Positions 8,542 through 16,689 of a DNA stretch of 64,000 bases are shown piece by piece. The notes beneath the pieces were generated by a model. The model ran no database searches, was not told where the DNA came from, and saw only the letters and a program-made list of their open reading frames with translations. Made by a program: the position numbers and the translations under genes. How positions within the stretch are numbered: the stretch's first letter is position 1; the number at the start of each line of letters is the position of its first letter. Origin of the DNA: Arthrobacter saudimassiliensis (GTDB lineage Bacteria > Actinomycetota > Actinomycetes > Actinomycetales > Micrococcaceae); contig LN483070.1 of NCBI GenBank assembly GCA_900016675.1, positions 434,001 to 498,000 of the forward strand. The letters are read 5' to 3'.

Positions 8542-10623
8542 CTACGGCTTCCGTGTGTCGTCCGGGGTGTCGAAGCCCGCCCGCGATCCGCGTGAGCCCT
8601 CCGGCTCCGGCAGCCCGTCGGCGTCGACGTCGAAGTCCCGGGGGATGTCCGCGTCGGCGATCTGGTCCTGCGGGGCCACGGTCGCCGGATCCGGCTCACC
8701 GGCCGCCCGGGCCTGTTCGCGTTCCCGCGGGGAGACCACCGGGGGCAGCTCGTGGACCGGTCGGGTCGGCTTGGACAGCCAGATCTCGCGGACGTCGCGC
8801 TTGCGCACGTCGCGGAAGATCTCGGCGATCTCGGCCTGGTTCAGGGTCTCGCGTTCCAGCAGCTCCAGCGCCAGCCGGTCCAGGACGTCCCGGTTCTCGG
8901 TGAGGATCTGGTACGCCTCGTCGTGGGCGTTGTCCATCAGCCGGCGCACCTCCTCGTCCACGACGTAGGCAACCTGGTCGGAGTAGTTGCGTTCCTGGCC
9001 CATGTCCCGGCCCAGGAACGGCTCGCCGCCGCCGGAGCCGAGCTTGACGGAGCCGATCCGCTCGCTCATGCCGTACTGGGTGACCATCTTGCGGGCGGTG
9101 GAGGTGGCCTTCTCGATGTCGTTGGAGGCGCCGGTGGAGGGGTCGTGGAAGACGATCTCCTCGGCCACCCGGCCGCCCATGGCGTAGGCCAGCTGGTCCA
9201 GCAGCTCGTTGCGGGTCACCGAGTACTTGTCGTCGGCCGGCATCACCATGGTGTAGCCGAGGGCCCGGCCGCGGGGCAGGATGGTGACCTTGGTGACCGG
9301 GTCGGTGTTGCGCAGCGCCGCGGCGACCAGGGCGTGGCCGCCCTCGTGGTAGGCGGTGATCTTGCGCTCGAGTTCCTTCATCACGCGGCTGCGCTTCTGC
9401 GGGCCGGCGATGACCCGGTCGATCGCCTCGTCGAGGGCGCGGTCGTCGATCAGCTGCGCGTTGGAGCGGGCAGTGAGCAGGGCGGCCTCGTTGAGCACGT
9501 TGGCCAGGTCGGCGCCGGTGAAGCCGGGGGTCTTCTTGGCCACGGTCTCCAGGTCGACGCCGGGCGCCATCGGCTTGCCCTTGGCGTGCACCTGCAGGAT
9601 CCGCAGCCGGCCCTGCATGTCGGGGGCCTCCACGCCGATCTGCCGGTCGAAGCGGCCCGGGCGCAGCAGCGCCGGGTCGAGCACGTCGGGCCGGTTGGTG
9701 GCGGCGATGAGGATGACGTTGGTGGTGTTGTCGAAGCCGTCCATCTCGACCAGCAGCTGGTTCAGCGTCTGCTCGCGCTCGTCGTTGCCGCCGCCCACGC
9801 CGGCGCCGCGGTGGCGGCCGACGGCGTCGATCTCGTCGACGAAGATGATGGCCGGGGAATTGTTCTTCGCCTGCTCGAACAGGTCGCGGACGCGGGAGGC
9901 GCCCACGCCGACGAACATTTCCACGAAGTCGGAGCCGGAGATGGAGTAGAACGGCACGCCGGCCTCGCCGGCCACGGCACGCGCGAGCAGGGTCTTGCCG
10001 GTGCCGGGAGGACCGTAGAGCAGCACGCCCTTGGGAATCTTGGCGCCCACGGACTGGAACTTGCCCGGCTCCTGCAGGAACTCCTTGATTTCGTGGAGCT
10101 CCTCCACGGCCTCGTCGGCGCCGGCCACGTCGGCGAACGTCACCTGCGGCATGTCCTTGCTGGTCAGCTTGGCCTTGGACTTGCCGAACTGCATGACCTT
10201 GGATCCGCCGCCCTGCATCCGGGAGAGCAGGAACCAGAAGATGAGGCCGATGATGATCAGCGGCAGGAACAGGCCCAGGAAGCTCGTGAACCAGTTGCTC
10301 TGGACCGGCTGGTCGGTGAAGCCCTCCACCGCGGCGTCGTCGATCGCCTTCACCACGTCCTCGGCGCGGGCCGAGCTGAAGTAGAACTGGACGTTCTCGC
10401 CCTTGTCCTCGTAGGGCTCCTTCAGCAGCAGGTCGACGCGCTGGTCGCCGTCGTAGATCTTCGCCTGCTCGACCTTGTTGTCCTCGAGCAGCTCAAGGCC
10501 GACCTTGGTGTCGACCTGGCTGGCCCCGCTGCCGGAGGACAGGGCGGGGAGAATGATCAAGAGAGCGGCCAGCGCCAGCGCGATCCAGATGACCGGTCCC
10601 TTGAAGAAGCTCTTAGATTTCAT
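8542..10623 (-). CDS. ftsH: ATP-dependent zinc metalloprotease FtsH
   Basis: Membrane-anchored AAA+ protease for quality control of membrane and regulatory proteins. Transmembrane helices at about 11-30 and 113-134 flank a short periplasmic domain. Walker A GPPGTGKT at 204-211, Walker B IIFVDEID near 260-267, and the second region of homology [20 protein letters not shown] are followed by the zinc site HEGGH at 427-431. The C-terminal ~70 residues are acidic, Pro-rich and probably disordered, as in actinobacterial homologues. 693 aa. Unusual translation start: see the Shine-Dalgarno entry at 10649-10654. Confidence 0.97.
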   Translation of the reverse strand: MKSKSFFKGPVIWIALALAALLIILPALSSGSGASQVDTKVGLELLEDNKVEQAKIYDGDQRVDLLLKEPYEDKGENVQFYFSSARAEDVVKAIDDAAVEGFTDQPVQSNWFTSFLGLFLPLIIIGLIFWFLLSRMQGGGSKVMQFGKSKAKLTSKDMPQVTFADVAGADEAVEELHEIKEFLQEPGKFQSVGAKIPKGVLLYGPPGTGKTLLARAVAGEAGVPFYSISGSDFVEMFVGVGASRVRDLFEQAKNNSPAIIFVDEIDAVGRHRGAGVGGGNDEREQTLNQLLVEMDGFDNTTNVILIAATNRPDVLDPALLRPGRFDRQIGVEAPDMQGRLRILQVHAKGKPMAPGVDLETVAKKTPGFTGADLANVLNEAALLTARSNAQLIDDRALDEAIDRVIAGPQKRSRVMKELERKITAYHEGGHALVAAALRNTDPVTKVTILPRGRALGYTMVMPADDKYSVTRNELLDQLAYAMGGRVAEEIVFHDPSTGASNDIEKATSTARKMVTQYGMSERIGSVKLGSGGGEPFLGRDMGQERNYSDQVAYVVDEEVRRLMDNAHDEAYQILTENRDVLDRLALELLERETLNQAEIAEIFRDVRKRDVREIWLSKPTRPVHELPPVVSPREREQARAAGEPDPATVAPQDQIADADIPRDFDVDADGLPEPEGSRGSRAGFDTPDDTRKP

Positions 10624-10648
10624 TCGTCGTCAGGGCCGAGGCCCCGTC

Positions 10649-10654
10649 CCTCCT
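10649..10654 (-). promoter_or_regulatory. distant Shine-Dalgarno AGGAGG of ftsH with intervening hairpin
   Basis: A consensus AGGAGG lies 25 bases before the ftsH ATG, too far for normal initiation. Between them GGGC (minus strand of 10641-10644) can pair with GCCC (10633-10636) around a CTCG loop, which would shorten the gap to about 12 bases. An in-frame TGA just upstream of the ATG rules out an earlier start. The pairing is short, so this is suggestive only. Confidence 0.35.
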
Positions 10655-10681
10655 GATCAGCAACGCATGCGAATGCGCAAA

Positions 10682-10712
10682 AGTATCTTGTTCGGTGGTG
10701 CATCATCCCCAA
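10682..10712 (-). promoter_or_regulatory. possible ftsH promoter
   Basis: On the minus strand TTGGGG (10707-10712) and AAGATACT (10682-10689) are 17-19 bases apart inside the 172-base hpt-ftsH gap, one of the more AT-rich spots here. Transcription would start about 50 bases before the ftsH ATG. Confidence 0.35.
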
Positions 10713-10769
10713 GGAACACGGATTGCCGGTGCTTTTAGTTCCCCCGGCGGCCCTGCTCCGCCTGTGATG

Positions 10770-10794
10770 CCGACCGCAGGGACGCGGCGGTCGG
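10770..10794 (-). terminator. hpt terminator hairpin
   Basis: CCGACCGC (10770-10777) pairs with GCGGTCGG (10787-10794), loop 9 bases, ending one base from the hpt stop on the minus strand. There is no U-tract. Confidence 0.5.
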
Positions 10795-10795
10795 G

Positions 10796-11347
10796 CTACT
10801 CGTAGACGTGCGGAGCGAGGGTGCCGATGAAGTCCAGGTTGCGGTACTTCTCGGCGAAGTCGAGGCCGTAGCCGACCACGAACTCGTTGGGAATCTCATA
10901 GCCGACGTACTTCACGTCGATGTCGACCTTGGCGGCGTCGGGCTTGCGCAGCAGGGTGCAGATCTCCACGCTGGCCGGGCCGCGGGACTCAAGGTTGGTG
11001 CGCAGCCAGGACAGGGTCAGGCCGGAGTCGATGATGTCTTCGACGATCAGCACGTGCTTGCCCATCAGGTCCGTCTCGAGGTCCTTGATGATGCGCACGA
11101 CGCCGGAGGACTGGGTGCCGGAGCCGTAGGAGGACACGGCCATCCAGTCCATGGTGATGTGGCTGTGCAGGGCGCGGGACAGGTCGGCCATGACCATGAC
11201 GGCGCCCTTCAGCACGCCCACGAGCAGGACGTCGCGGCCGGCGTAATCCCGGTCGATCTCGGCCGCCAGCTCCTCGATCCGCGTCTGGATCTGCTCTTTG
11301 GTGTAGAGAACGTGCTTAAGGTCTGACTGGACGTCGTGTGAATCCAC
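10796..11347 (-). CDS. hpt: hypoxanthine phosphoribosyltransferase
   Basis: Purine salvage: converts hypoxanthine or guanine plus PRPP to IMP or GMP. The PRPP-binding loop is VLIVEDIIDSGLT at 99-111. LLVGVLKGAVMVMADL and VKYVGYEIPNEFVVGYGLDFAEKYRNL are typical. 183 aa from GTG 11347, which has GGGAGA a good distance upstream. The partnership tilS-hpt-ftsH is conserved across many bacteria. Gap to tilS is 13 bases. Confidence 0.95.
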   Translation of the reverse strand: MDSHDVQSDLKHVLYTKEQIQTRIEELAAEIDRDYAGRDVLLVGVLKGAVMVMADLSRALHSHITMDWMAVSSYGSGTQSSGVVRIIKDLETDLMGKHVLIVEDIIDSGLTLSWLRTNLESRGPASVEICTLLRKPDAAKVDIDVKYVGYEIPNEFVVGYGLDFAEKYRNLDFIGTLAPHVYE

Positions 11348-11360
11348 GAAGATCTCCCGG

Positions 11361-12485
11361 TTACGAGTTGGCAGCTGGCGGTGGGGTGCTGCGGCTTTTC
11401 CTAAACACAAGATTGCCACAGCTTGGCTTCCCGTGGGCAACCGGCCGTCCGCGCACCTGCCGGTACACCTCGACCTTGCCACCCAGCTGCACCGGCCCCG
11501 CCGAACCGGTCCTGCGCAGCAGCGACTCCGCCGCCAGGAGGCGTTCGAAACTGGGGCCGGCCCCGCCGGCGGCGACCGCCGCGAGGGCCAGCACACGCTG
11601 GCGCAGCGCCGGGTCCAGTGCGCGCAGGGCGTCTTCGGGCAGCAGCACCGCGGCCGGCGCCCCGGCGTCGGCGGGCAGGTCGGAGCGCAGCCGGGCGAAG
11701 GCCTCGGCCGCCTCGGCGTCCAGGTGCGCCGCGTCCTGGCCCAGGATCCGCGCGGACCGGTACAGCGCCTCGGCGATGCCGGGGCCGAGCTGCTCCTCCA
11801 GGAACGGCAGCACGACGGCGCGCACGCGGGACCGGGCGAAGGCCGGATCCAGGTTCGTCGGATCGTGCCAGGGCTCCAGCCCGGCGATCGAGCACAGTTC
11901 GAGGGTCTCGGCGCGGCGCAGCGGCAGGAAGGGGCGCAGGTAGCGGCCGCGGCGCTCCGGCATCCCGGCCAGGGACCGGGTGCCCGAGCCGCGGGCCAGG
12001 CCGAGGAGCACCTGCTCGGCCTGGTCATCCAGGGTGTGGCCCAGCAGGACGGCGGCGGCGCCCAGGTCCTCGGCGGCGGCCTCGAGCGCACCGTAGCGGG
12101 CCGTGCGCGCCGCCGCTTCGGGCCCCTCGCCGCTGCCGGCGACCTGCACCGCGCTTACCAGCACCGGATCCAGGCCCAGGCCGCGCAGCTGGGCCGCCGC
12201 CTGGGCCGCGGCCTCTCCGCTGCCCGGCTGCAGGCCGTGGTCCACGACGACCGCGCCCACCCTGTAGTCGCCGCGGCGCTGGAAGAAGGCTGCCGCGGCG
12301 GCCAGCGCCAGCGAATCCGGGCCGCCGCTGCAGGCGACCAGCACCAGCGGGGCCGGGCCGTCATTGGCGTCGGCCGGACCCGGCGGGACGTCGGCGTCGG
12401 CCAGTGCGGCGCGCACCAGGTTCCGGGCACGGCCCATCAGGGGCGGCAGCCGCCGGGGCCGGCCGCCGGAGCTCGGAGCGGGCAT
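11361..12485 (-). CDS. tilS: tRNA(Ile)-lysidine synthetase
   Basis: Modifies C34 of the CAU-anticodon tRNA-Ile to lysidine so that it reads AUA. The ATP PP-loop motif SGGPDS is visible near residues 54-59. A typical N-type ATPase core follows (GHTLDDQAEQVLLGLARGSG and PFLPLRRAET). 374 aa. The first ~16 residues are Pro/Arg-rich; a second ATG (MGRARNLVRA) could be the real start. Four bases separate it from the metalloprotease stop. Fits the conserved tilS-hpt-ftsH order. Confidence 0.92.
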   Translation of the reverse strand: MPAPSSGGRPRRLPPLMGRARNLVRAALADADVPPGPADANDGPAPLVLVACSGGPDSLALAAAAAFFQRRGDYRVGAVVVDHGLQPGSGEAAAQAAAQLRGLGLDPVLVSAVQVAGSGEGPEAAARTARYGALEAAAEDLGAAAVLLGHTLDDQAEQVLLGLARGSGTRSLAGMPERRGRYLRPFLPLRRAETLELCSIAGLEPWHDPTNLDPAFARSRVRAVVLPFLEEQLGPGIAEALYRSARILGQDAAHLDAEAAEAFARLRSDLPADAGAPAAVLLPEDALRALDPALRQRVLALAAVAAGGAGPSFERLLAAESLLRRTGSAGPVQLGGKVEVYRQVRGRPVAHGKPSCGNLVFRKSRSTPPPAANS

Positions 12486-12488
12486 TCC

Positions 12489-13616
12489 TCAGGAACCCAC
12501 GCGGGCGATCCAGAGGCCCGGCTCGTGCAGCTCGGTTTCCGTGGGCAGGTTCCCGGCCCGCTCCCAGACCCGGTTGAAGCCGTCCATGCCCACCTCGTCG
12601 ACGACGGCGCGCACGAACCGGGCGCCGTCGCGGTACTGGCGCATCTTGGCGTCGAGGCCGAGCACTTGGCGCAGCAGCTTTTCGACGCGGCCGTGGGAGG
12701 CGCCGCGGGCGTTGAAGCGGCGGCGGATGGTCTTCACGCTGGGCACGATGGAGGCGTCGACGGCGTCCATCACCACGTTCGCGTGGCCTTCCAGCAGGCT
12801 CATGACCGCGGTCAGGTGCGAGAGCCGTTCCTTGTCCCCGGGATCCTGCAGCAGCGAGAGCACGTCGCGGGGGCGGTCGCCGCCGTCGGCCTTCGCGACG
12901 TCGTCGGCCCCGGCGGCGACACCGCGGCCCAGGGAGCGGACCGCCTGTCCGAGCCGGTCGGAGAGCGTTTCGGCGTGCTCCATGAGCCCGCCGGTGAGGG
13001 CGCCGATCTGCTCGATCATGTGACCGCGCAGCCAGGGCGCGGCGGCGAACTGCACCCGGTGGGTCTGCTCGTGCAGGCACACCCAGAGCCGGAAGTCGGC
13101 CGGTTCGACGTTCAGCTCCCGCTCCACCTCGACGATGTTCGGGGCCACCAGCAGCAGCCTCCCGCCGGTACCGGCGGTGCCGGCGGCGAACGGGTCGTAC
13201 TGGCCGAGGACCTTGCTGGCGAGGAAGGCGAGGACGGCGCCGAGCTGGGCGCCGGTGAGCGTGGCGGCCAGCTCGGTGTTCGCGCGGCGCAGCTGCTCGG
13301 GCCGGGTCGCGGCGAGCCGGTCGAGGGCGGGGGTGAGCAGGGTGGCGAAGCTGCGGGAGTTGGCCTTGGCCCAGGAGGCCCGGTCCACCACGAGCACCTG
13401 TGAGTCGCGCAGGTCGCGGGCGGCCTCCAGGCCGGTGATGCGGTGGACATGGGGCACGGATTCATCGGCCCGGCGGCGCAGGTCGGCGACGGCTTCGCGG
13501 ACCTCGCGCGCTGTCAGCCGGGGGCCTGCCGGGGCCATGACCGCTGCGGTGCCGGCGGCCAGGTCCCAGTTGACCAGTTCGGGGGTGGACGGTGCGGACG
13601 GCAGGTTCTGCTCCAT
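12489..13616 (-). CDS. zinc-dependent metalloprotease (DUF2342/F420-associated family)
   Basis: 375 aa. It has an HExxH zincin motif at residues 182-186 (HEQTH) in the context LWVCLHEQTHRVQF. Other conserved blocks include APNIVEVERELNV just upstream and LLEGHANVVMDAVD downstream. This is the actinobacterial zinc-dependent metalloprotease family once described as coenzyme F420 biosynthesis-associated; the substrate is unknown. Start ATG at 13616 has GGAG close upstream. Lies between dacB and tilS, its usual location. No F420 biosynthesis genes are in the window. Confidence 0.88.
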   Translation of the reverse strand: MEQNLPSAPSTPELVNWDLAAGTAAVMAPAGPRLTAREVREAVADLRRRADESVPHVHRITGLEAARDLRDSQVLVVDRASWAKANSRSFATLLTPALDRLAATRPEQLRRANTELAATLTGAQLGAVLAFLASKVLGQYDPFAAGTAGTGGRLLLVAPNIVEVERELNVEPADFRLWVCLHEQTHRVQFAAAPWLRGHMIEQIGALTGGLMEHAETLSDRLGQAVRSLGRGVAAGADDVAKADGGDRPRDVLSLLQDPGDKERLSHLTAVMSLLEGHANVVMDAVDASIVPSVKTIRRRFNARGASHGRVEKLLRQVLGLDAKMRQYRDGARFVRAVVDEVGMDGFNRVWERAGNLPTETELHEPGLWIARVGS

Positions 13617-13639
13617 TGCTCCATTCGACCACAGGCGCC

Positions 13640-13658
13640 GTCCGGGGAGCACCCGGAC
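13640..13658 (-). terminator. possible dacB terminator hairpin
   Basis: GTCCGGG (13640-13646) pairs with CCCGGAC (13652-13658) around five bases, between the dacB stop and the metalloprotease start. No U-tract, and it may instead be chance in GC-rich DNA. Confidence 0.3.
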
Positions 13659-13691
13659 CGGGCAAACACCCGTGCCGCCGGCCGGGCACCG

Positions 13692-15203
13692 TCAGCTGCA
13701 GCCGCAGGCGGCGAGCGTGGCGGCCGCGGCGTCGACCACGGCCCGGGCCTCCCCCAGGTTCGAATCCAGCCCGTCGGCGATGAAGGCGAAGGCCATCAGC
13801 CGCCCGTCCGCGGTGGTGACGTAGCCGCCCAGCGAGGTCACCGCGAACAGGGTGCCGGTCTTGGCGCGGACCACGCCCGCTCCGGCGCTGCCGTCGCCGT
13901 AGCGGTTTTCCAGCGTGCCGGTGAGTCCGGCCACCGGAAGGCTGCGGGCGACGCCGCGCAGCCCGTCGTCGGGCGCGGTCAGCAGCAGCGCCACCAACCG
14001 GGACAGCTGCCCGGCGCTGACCCTGGTGCCCTCGCCGAGCCCGCTGACGTCACCGAGCACCATGCCGGTGGTGTCCAGGCCCAGCCGGTCCACGGCCTCG
14101 AGCACCGCGGTCCGCGCCCCGTCGTTGGTCGCCGGGCGGCCGGCGGCGTCGGCGGTGAGCCGGCCCAGCGCCTCGGCGGCGTAGTTGTCCGAATCGAGCA
14201 GCATCTGACGGACCTGTTCGGCGATGGTCGCGGATTCGACGGCGGCCACTTCCCGGGCCCCCTGGCCGGCGGTGCCGCGGGACAGCCCCGGCTCCACGCT
14301 GAAGCCGTCGGCCGCGGCGGCCAGGGCGTCCCGGAACGCGGCACCGGCGTCGAGCGCCGGGTCGGCGGACCGCACGCCGGGGGCGGCCCACCCCGAGGTG
14401 AGGGCCAGGGCGTGCACGGGGGCGATTTCCCCGGCCTCCACATCGCCCTCGGCCCACGCGGGGCTCAGGTCGGGGCCGGTGAAGAGGGTGTCGTCCACCT
14501 TGACGGTCACCGTGCCGCCGGGCAGTTCCTCGGCCAGCGCGGCGGCCGTGGCGGCGGCGAGGGTGGCCAGGCCGGCGCGGCCGACGGCGGTGTCCTCCTC
14601 CGCGCCGTCCTGCCCGCTGCCGGGCGGGTCATCCGCCTGGTCCCCATCCGCCTGGTCCTCGGCCGCCTGGTCCTCGGCCGAGCGTCCCGCCCCGAGCATC
14701 ACGTCGCCGCCGCCGCGCAGGACGACGGTCCCGGAGGCCGGGTCCAGCCAGGCGGTGGTCCGCAGGCGGGTGTCGGCGCCCAGCGTGCTGACCGCGGCGG
14801 CCGCGGTGAGGAGCTTCAGGTTCGACGCCGGGGTGGCCGGGGCGTCGGCGCCGCGGCCGTACAGTTCGGTGCCGGTGGCGGTGTCGATGACGCTGGCGGT
14901 GAGCGTTCCGGGACCCTGCAGCGTCAGCAGCGGATCCAGCAGGGCGGCGAGCTCCGCCTGGTCGGGCGCGGGCCCGGAGGCGGGGGTGACGCCGTCGGCC
15001 GGTCCGACGCCGGAGGCGGGGCGCTGGTGGGCTGGAACCGCGGCGGCACGCTCGGGGGCGCCGGCCAGGGCCTTGGCCAGCGGAGGACCGGCGTGGAAGG
15101 CCAGCGGAACGAGGAGCGCGGCGAAGGCGCAGAACAGCAGCACCGATCCAAACCGCCGCCCCATGTGTTCCTGCCGCTGCCTTCCGTGGTTCCTGCCCGT
15201 CAT
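13692..15203 (-). CDS. dacB: D-alanyl-D-alanine carboxypeptidase/endopeptidase (PBP4 type)
   Basis: Peptidase S13 family, trimming or cutting peptidoglycan cross-links outside the membrane. An N-terminal signal anchor (SVLLFCAFAALLVPLAF) comes first. The three catalytic motifs are SNLK at 127-130, SDN in LLDSDNYAAE, and KTG in VRAKTGTLF. 503 aa from ATG 15203, which is preceded by GGACGGAGC. A second ATG (MGRRFG) 13 codons in could also be used. The domain between motifs 1 and 2 contains a short acidic EDQ/GDQ repeat (see repeat at 14631). Divergent from ppa. Confidence 0.92.
   Translation of the reverse strand: MTGRNHGRQRQEHMGRRFGSVLLFCAFAALLVPLAFHAGPPLAKALAGAPERAAAVPAHQRPASGVGPADGVTPASGPAPDQAELAALLDPLLTLQGPGTLTASVIDTATGTELYGRGADAPATPASNLKLLTAAAAVSTLGADTRLRTTAWLDPASGTVVLRGGGDVMLGAGRSAEDQAAEDQADGDQADDPPGSGQDGAEEDTAVGRAGLATLAAATAAALAEELPGGTVTVKVDDTLFTGPDLSPAWAEGDVEAGEIAPVHALALTSGWAAPGVRSADPALDAGAAFRDALAAAADGFSVEPGLSRGTAGQGAREVAAVESATIAEQVRQMLLDSDNYAAEALGRLTADAAGRPATNDGARTAVLEAVDRLGLDTTGMVLGDVSGLGEGTRVSAGQLSRLVALLLTAPDDGLRGVARSLPVAGLTGTLENRYGDGSAGAGVVRAKTGTLFAVTSLGGYVTTADGRLMAFAFIADGLDSNLGEARAVVDAAAATLAACGCS
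14631..14675 (-). repeat. three 15-bp tandem units inside dacB
   Basis: Three successive 15-base units (14631-14645, 14646-14660, 14661-14675) differ by only a few bases and encode the run AEDQAAEDQADGDQAD. Being a multiple of three, unit gain or loss would keep frame. It sits in a surface-loop region of the protein. Confidence 0.75.
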
Positions 15204-15280
15204 GCTCCGTCCGCGCCTGCGCGGTGGTGCCGGGTTTCGGCACGGTTTCCGGTGCCCCGTCCGCAGGGAGGGCCCCGGGA

Positions 15281-15300
15281 CATATATCTTTAAGACTAAA
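15281..15300. promoter_or_regulatory. AT-rich promoter island between dacB and ppa
   Basis: The bases CATATATCTTTAAGACTAAA are the only AT-rich run in the 201-base divergent dacB/ppa gap. TAAGACT on the plus strand can act as a -10 for ppa, giving a ~100-base leader. GATATAT on the minus strand can serve dacB. The rest of the gap is GC-rich and I see nothing else in it. Confidence 0.4.
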
Positions 15301-15404
15301 CCGGCGCGGCGGCCGTCCCGTTCATGGCCGCCCGTGCGCGTTGGCAGCACTGTCCGCACCCTTTTCCGCGGCCCGGCGGGGCCCGGCACTTCCTAGGAGA
15401 CGCA

Positions 15405-15950
15405 ATGAAGCTCGACGTAACCATCGAGATCCCGAAGGGGTCCCGCGTCAAGTACGAGATCGACCACGAGACCCACCGCCTGCGCCTGGACCGCGTGCTG
15501 TTCACCTCCATGGCCTACCCCACCCACTACGGCTACTTCGAGAACACCCTGGGCGAGGACGGCGATCCGCTGGACGCCCTGGTCATGCTGCAGGACTGGG
15601 ACCTGGTGCCGGGCGTGCTGGTCGAGTCCCGCCCGATCGGCGTCTTCAACATGGTCGACGACGGCGGCGGAGACGCGAAGGTGCTGTGCGTGCCGGTCGA
15701 CCCGCGCTTCGACCACATCCAGGACATCTCCGACGTGTCGGACTACCTGCTGGACGAGATCAAGCACTTCTTCACCAAGTACAAGGACCTGGAGCCGGGC
15801 AAGTGGGTCGAGGCCGCCGACTGGGCCGGCCGCGAAGCCGCCGAGGCCGAGGTCGAGGCGTCGCTGAAGCGCTTCGAGGCCCTTGGCGAAGCCAGCGAGG
15901 AAGACGAGCCCCAGGGCCGCGACGTCGACGCCGACACCGAGAACAACTGA
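15405..15950 (+). CDS. ppa: inorganic pyrophosphatase, soluble family I
   Basis: Hydrolyses pyrophosphate in the cytoplasm and pulls biosynthetic reactions forward. Conserved blocks are [33 protein letters not shown] (the acidic metal-binding signature) and [10 protein letters not shown]. An acidic tail of ~20 residues follows ([16 protein letters not shown]). 181 aa from ATG 15405, preceded by AGGAG at a good distance. A longer open frame upstream lacks family similarity. Confidence 0.96.
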   Translation: MKLDVTIEIPKGSRVKYEIDHETHRLRLDRVLFTSMAYPTHYGYFENTLGEDGDPLDALVMLQDWDLVPGVLVESRPIGVFNMVDDGGGDAKVLCVPVDPRFDHIQDISDVSDYLLDEIKHFFTKYKDLEPGKWVEAADWAGREAAEAEVEASLKRFEALGEASEEDEPQGRDVDADTENN

Positions 15951-15971
15951 CCCTTCGCTTCCTGCACGACA

Positions 15972-16010
15972 ACGGTGCGGCCGTCCCTGCAGGGGCGGCC
16001 GCACCGTTTT
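15972..16010 (+). terminator. ppa intrinsic terminator
   Basis: ACGGTGCGGCCG (15972-15983) pairs with CGGCCGCACCGT (15996-16007), followed by TTTT. An inner CCCTGCAGGG can add pairs. 22 bases past the ppa stop. Confidence 0.75.
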
Positions 16011-16053
16011 GTGTTGCGCCGGAGTGTCATCCGGCCCGGCGCGGCGGCTCTGG

Positions 16054-16059
16054 CATGCT
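16054..16059 (+). promoter_or_regulatory. leaderless -10 box CATGCT of the SatD-like gene
   Basis: CATGCT followed by six bases (GATCGC) and the ATG at 16066; no Shine-Dalgarno. The same hexamer precedes the phosphoglucomutase gene. Confidence 0.45.
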
Positions 16060-16065
16060 GATCGC

Positions 16066-16689
16066 ATGCATCTGGTGCTGACCATCAATCAGCGGGACAG
16101 CCGGCGCTCCGGCGACCTGGTTCCCGAACTGCTGCACTCGCTGCGGCCGATACCGGCCGCCGTGCCCTTCCAGCGATCCGTGGGCGACGAGGCCCAGGGC
16201 GTGGCGGCGGATCCGGCTTCCGCCGTCGAGGCGGTGCTGACGGCCGTCCGCCAGCGCCGCTGGAACATCGGCATCGGCGTCGGCGCCCTGGAGCCGCCGC
16301 TGCCCGACGGGCTGGCTGCGGCTTCGGGCCCGGGCCTGGGCTTTTCCCGGCTGGCCGTCGAGCGGGCCGCCCGCAAGGCTGGGGACCGGCAGCCGGTGGC
16401 CGTCCTCGCACCGGACCCGGAGGCGGCGGCGCATGCCGAGGCGGTGCTGTGCCTGCTGGCCGGCATCGTCGCCTCGCGCAGCGCCGCGGAGTGGCGTGTG
16501 CTCGACCTGCTGGTACCGGGCGCCCGCGGGCAGCAGAAGTACGCCGCCCAGGAGCTGGGCATCTCCGCCCAGGCGGTGAGCCGGGCCGTCATCCGGTCCC
16601 AGTGGCAGGAGGAGCAGGCCGCACGGCCGGCCGCCGCACGGCTGCTGCAGCTGTGCCTGCCGGCCGCGGTCCCGGCCGGGCTGGGCTAG
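16066..16689 (+). CDS. SatD-like protein with C-terminal helix-turn-helix
   Basis: 207 aa. The N-terminal ~135 residues follow the SatD pattern: INQRDSRRSGDLVPELLHSL, then PFQRSVGDEAQGV, then WNIGIGVGALEPPLP and LGFSRLAVERAARKA. The C-terminal part carries a helix-turn-helix-like segment (QKYAAQELGISAQAVSRAV), with flanking YAAQELGIS typical of a recognition unit. SatD is known from Streptococcus acid tolerance, but its biochemistry is not settled. Attachment of an HTH suggests nucleic-acid binding (inference). Its stop codon directly abuts the stop of the convergent HAD gene. Confidence 0.65.
   Translation: MHLVLTINQRDSRRSGDLVPELLHSLRPIPAAVPFQRSVGDEAQGVAADPASAVEAVLTAVRQRRWNIGIGVGALEPPLPDGLAAASGPGLGFSRLAVERAARKAGDRQPVAVLAPDPEAAAHAEAVLCLLAGIVASRSAAEWRVLDLLVPGARGQQKYAAQELGISAQAVSRAVIRSQWQEEQAARPAAARLLQLCLPAAVPAGLG

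Noticed and set aside
13756-13767. GGTTCGAATCC, a tRNA T-loop-like string
   Set aside because: It lies inside dacB coding sequence and no acceptor, D or anticodon arms can be built around it.
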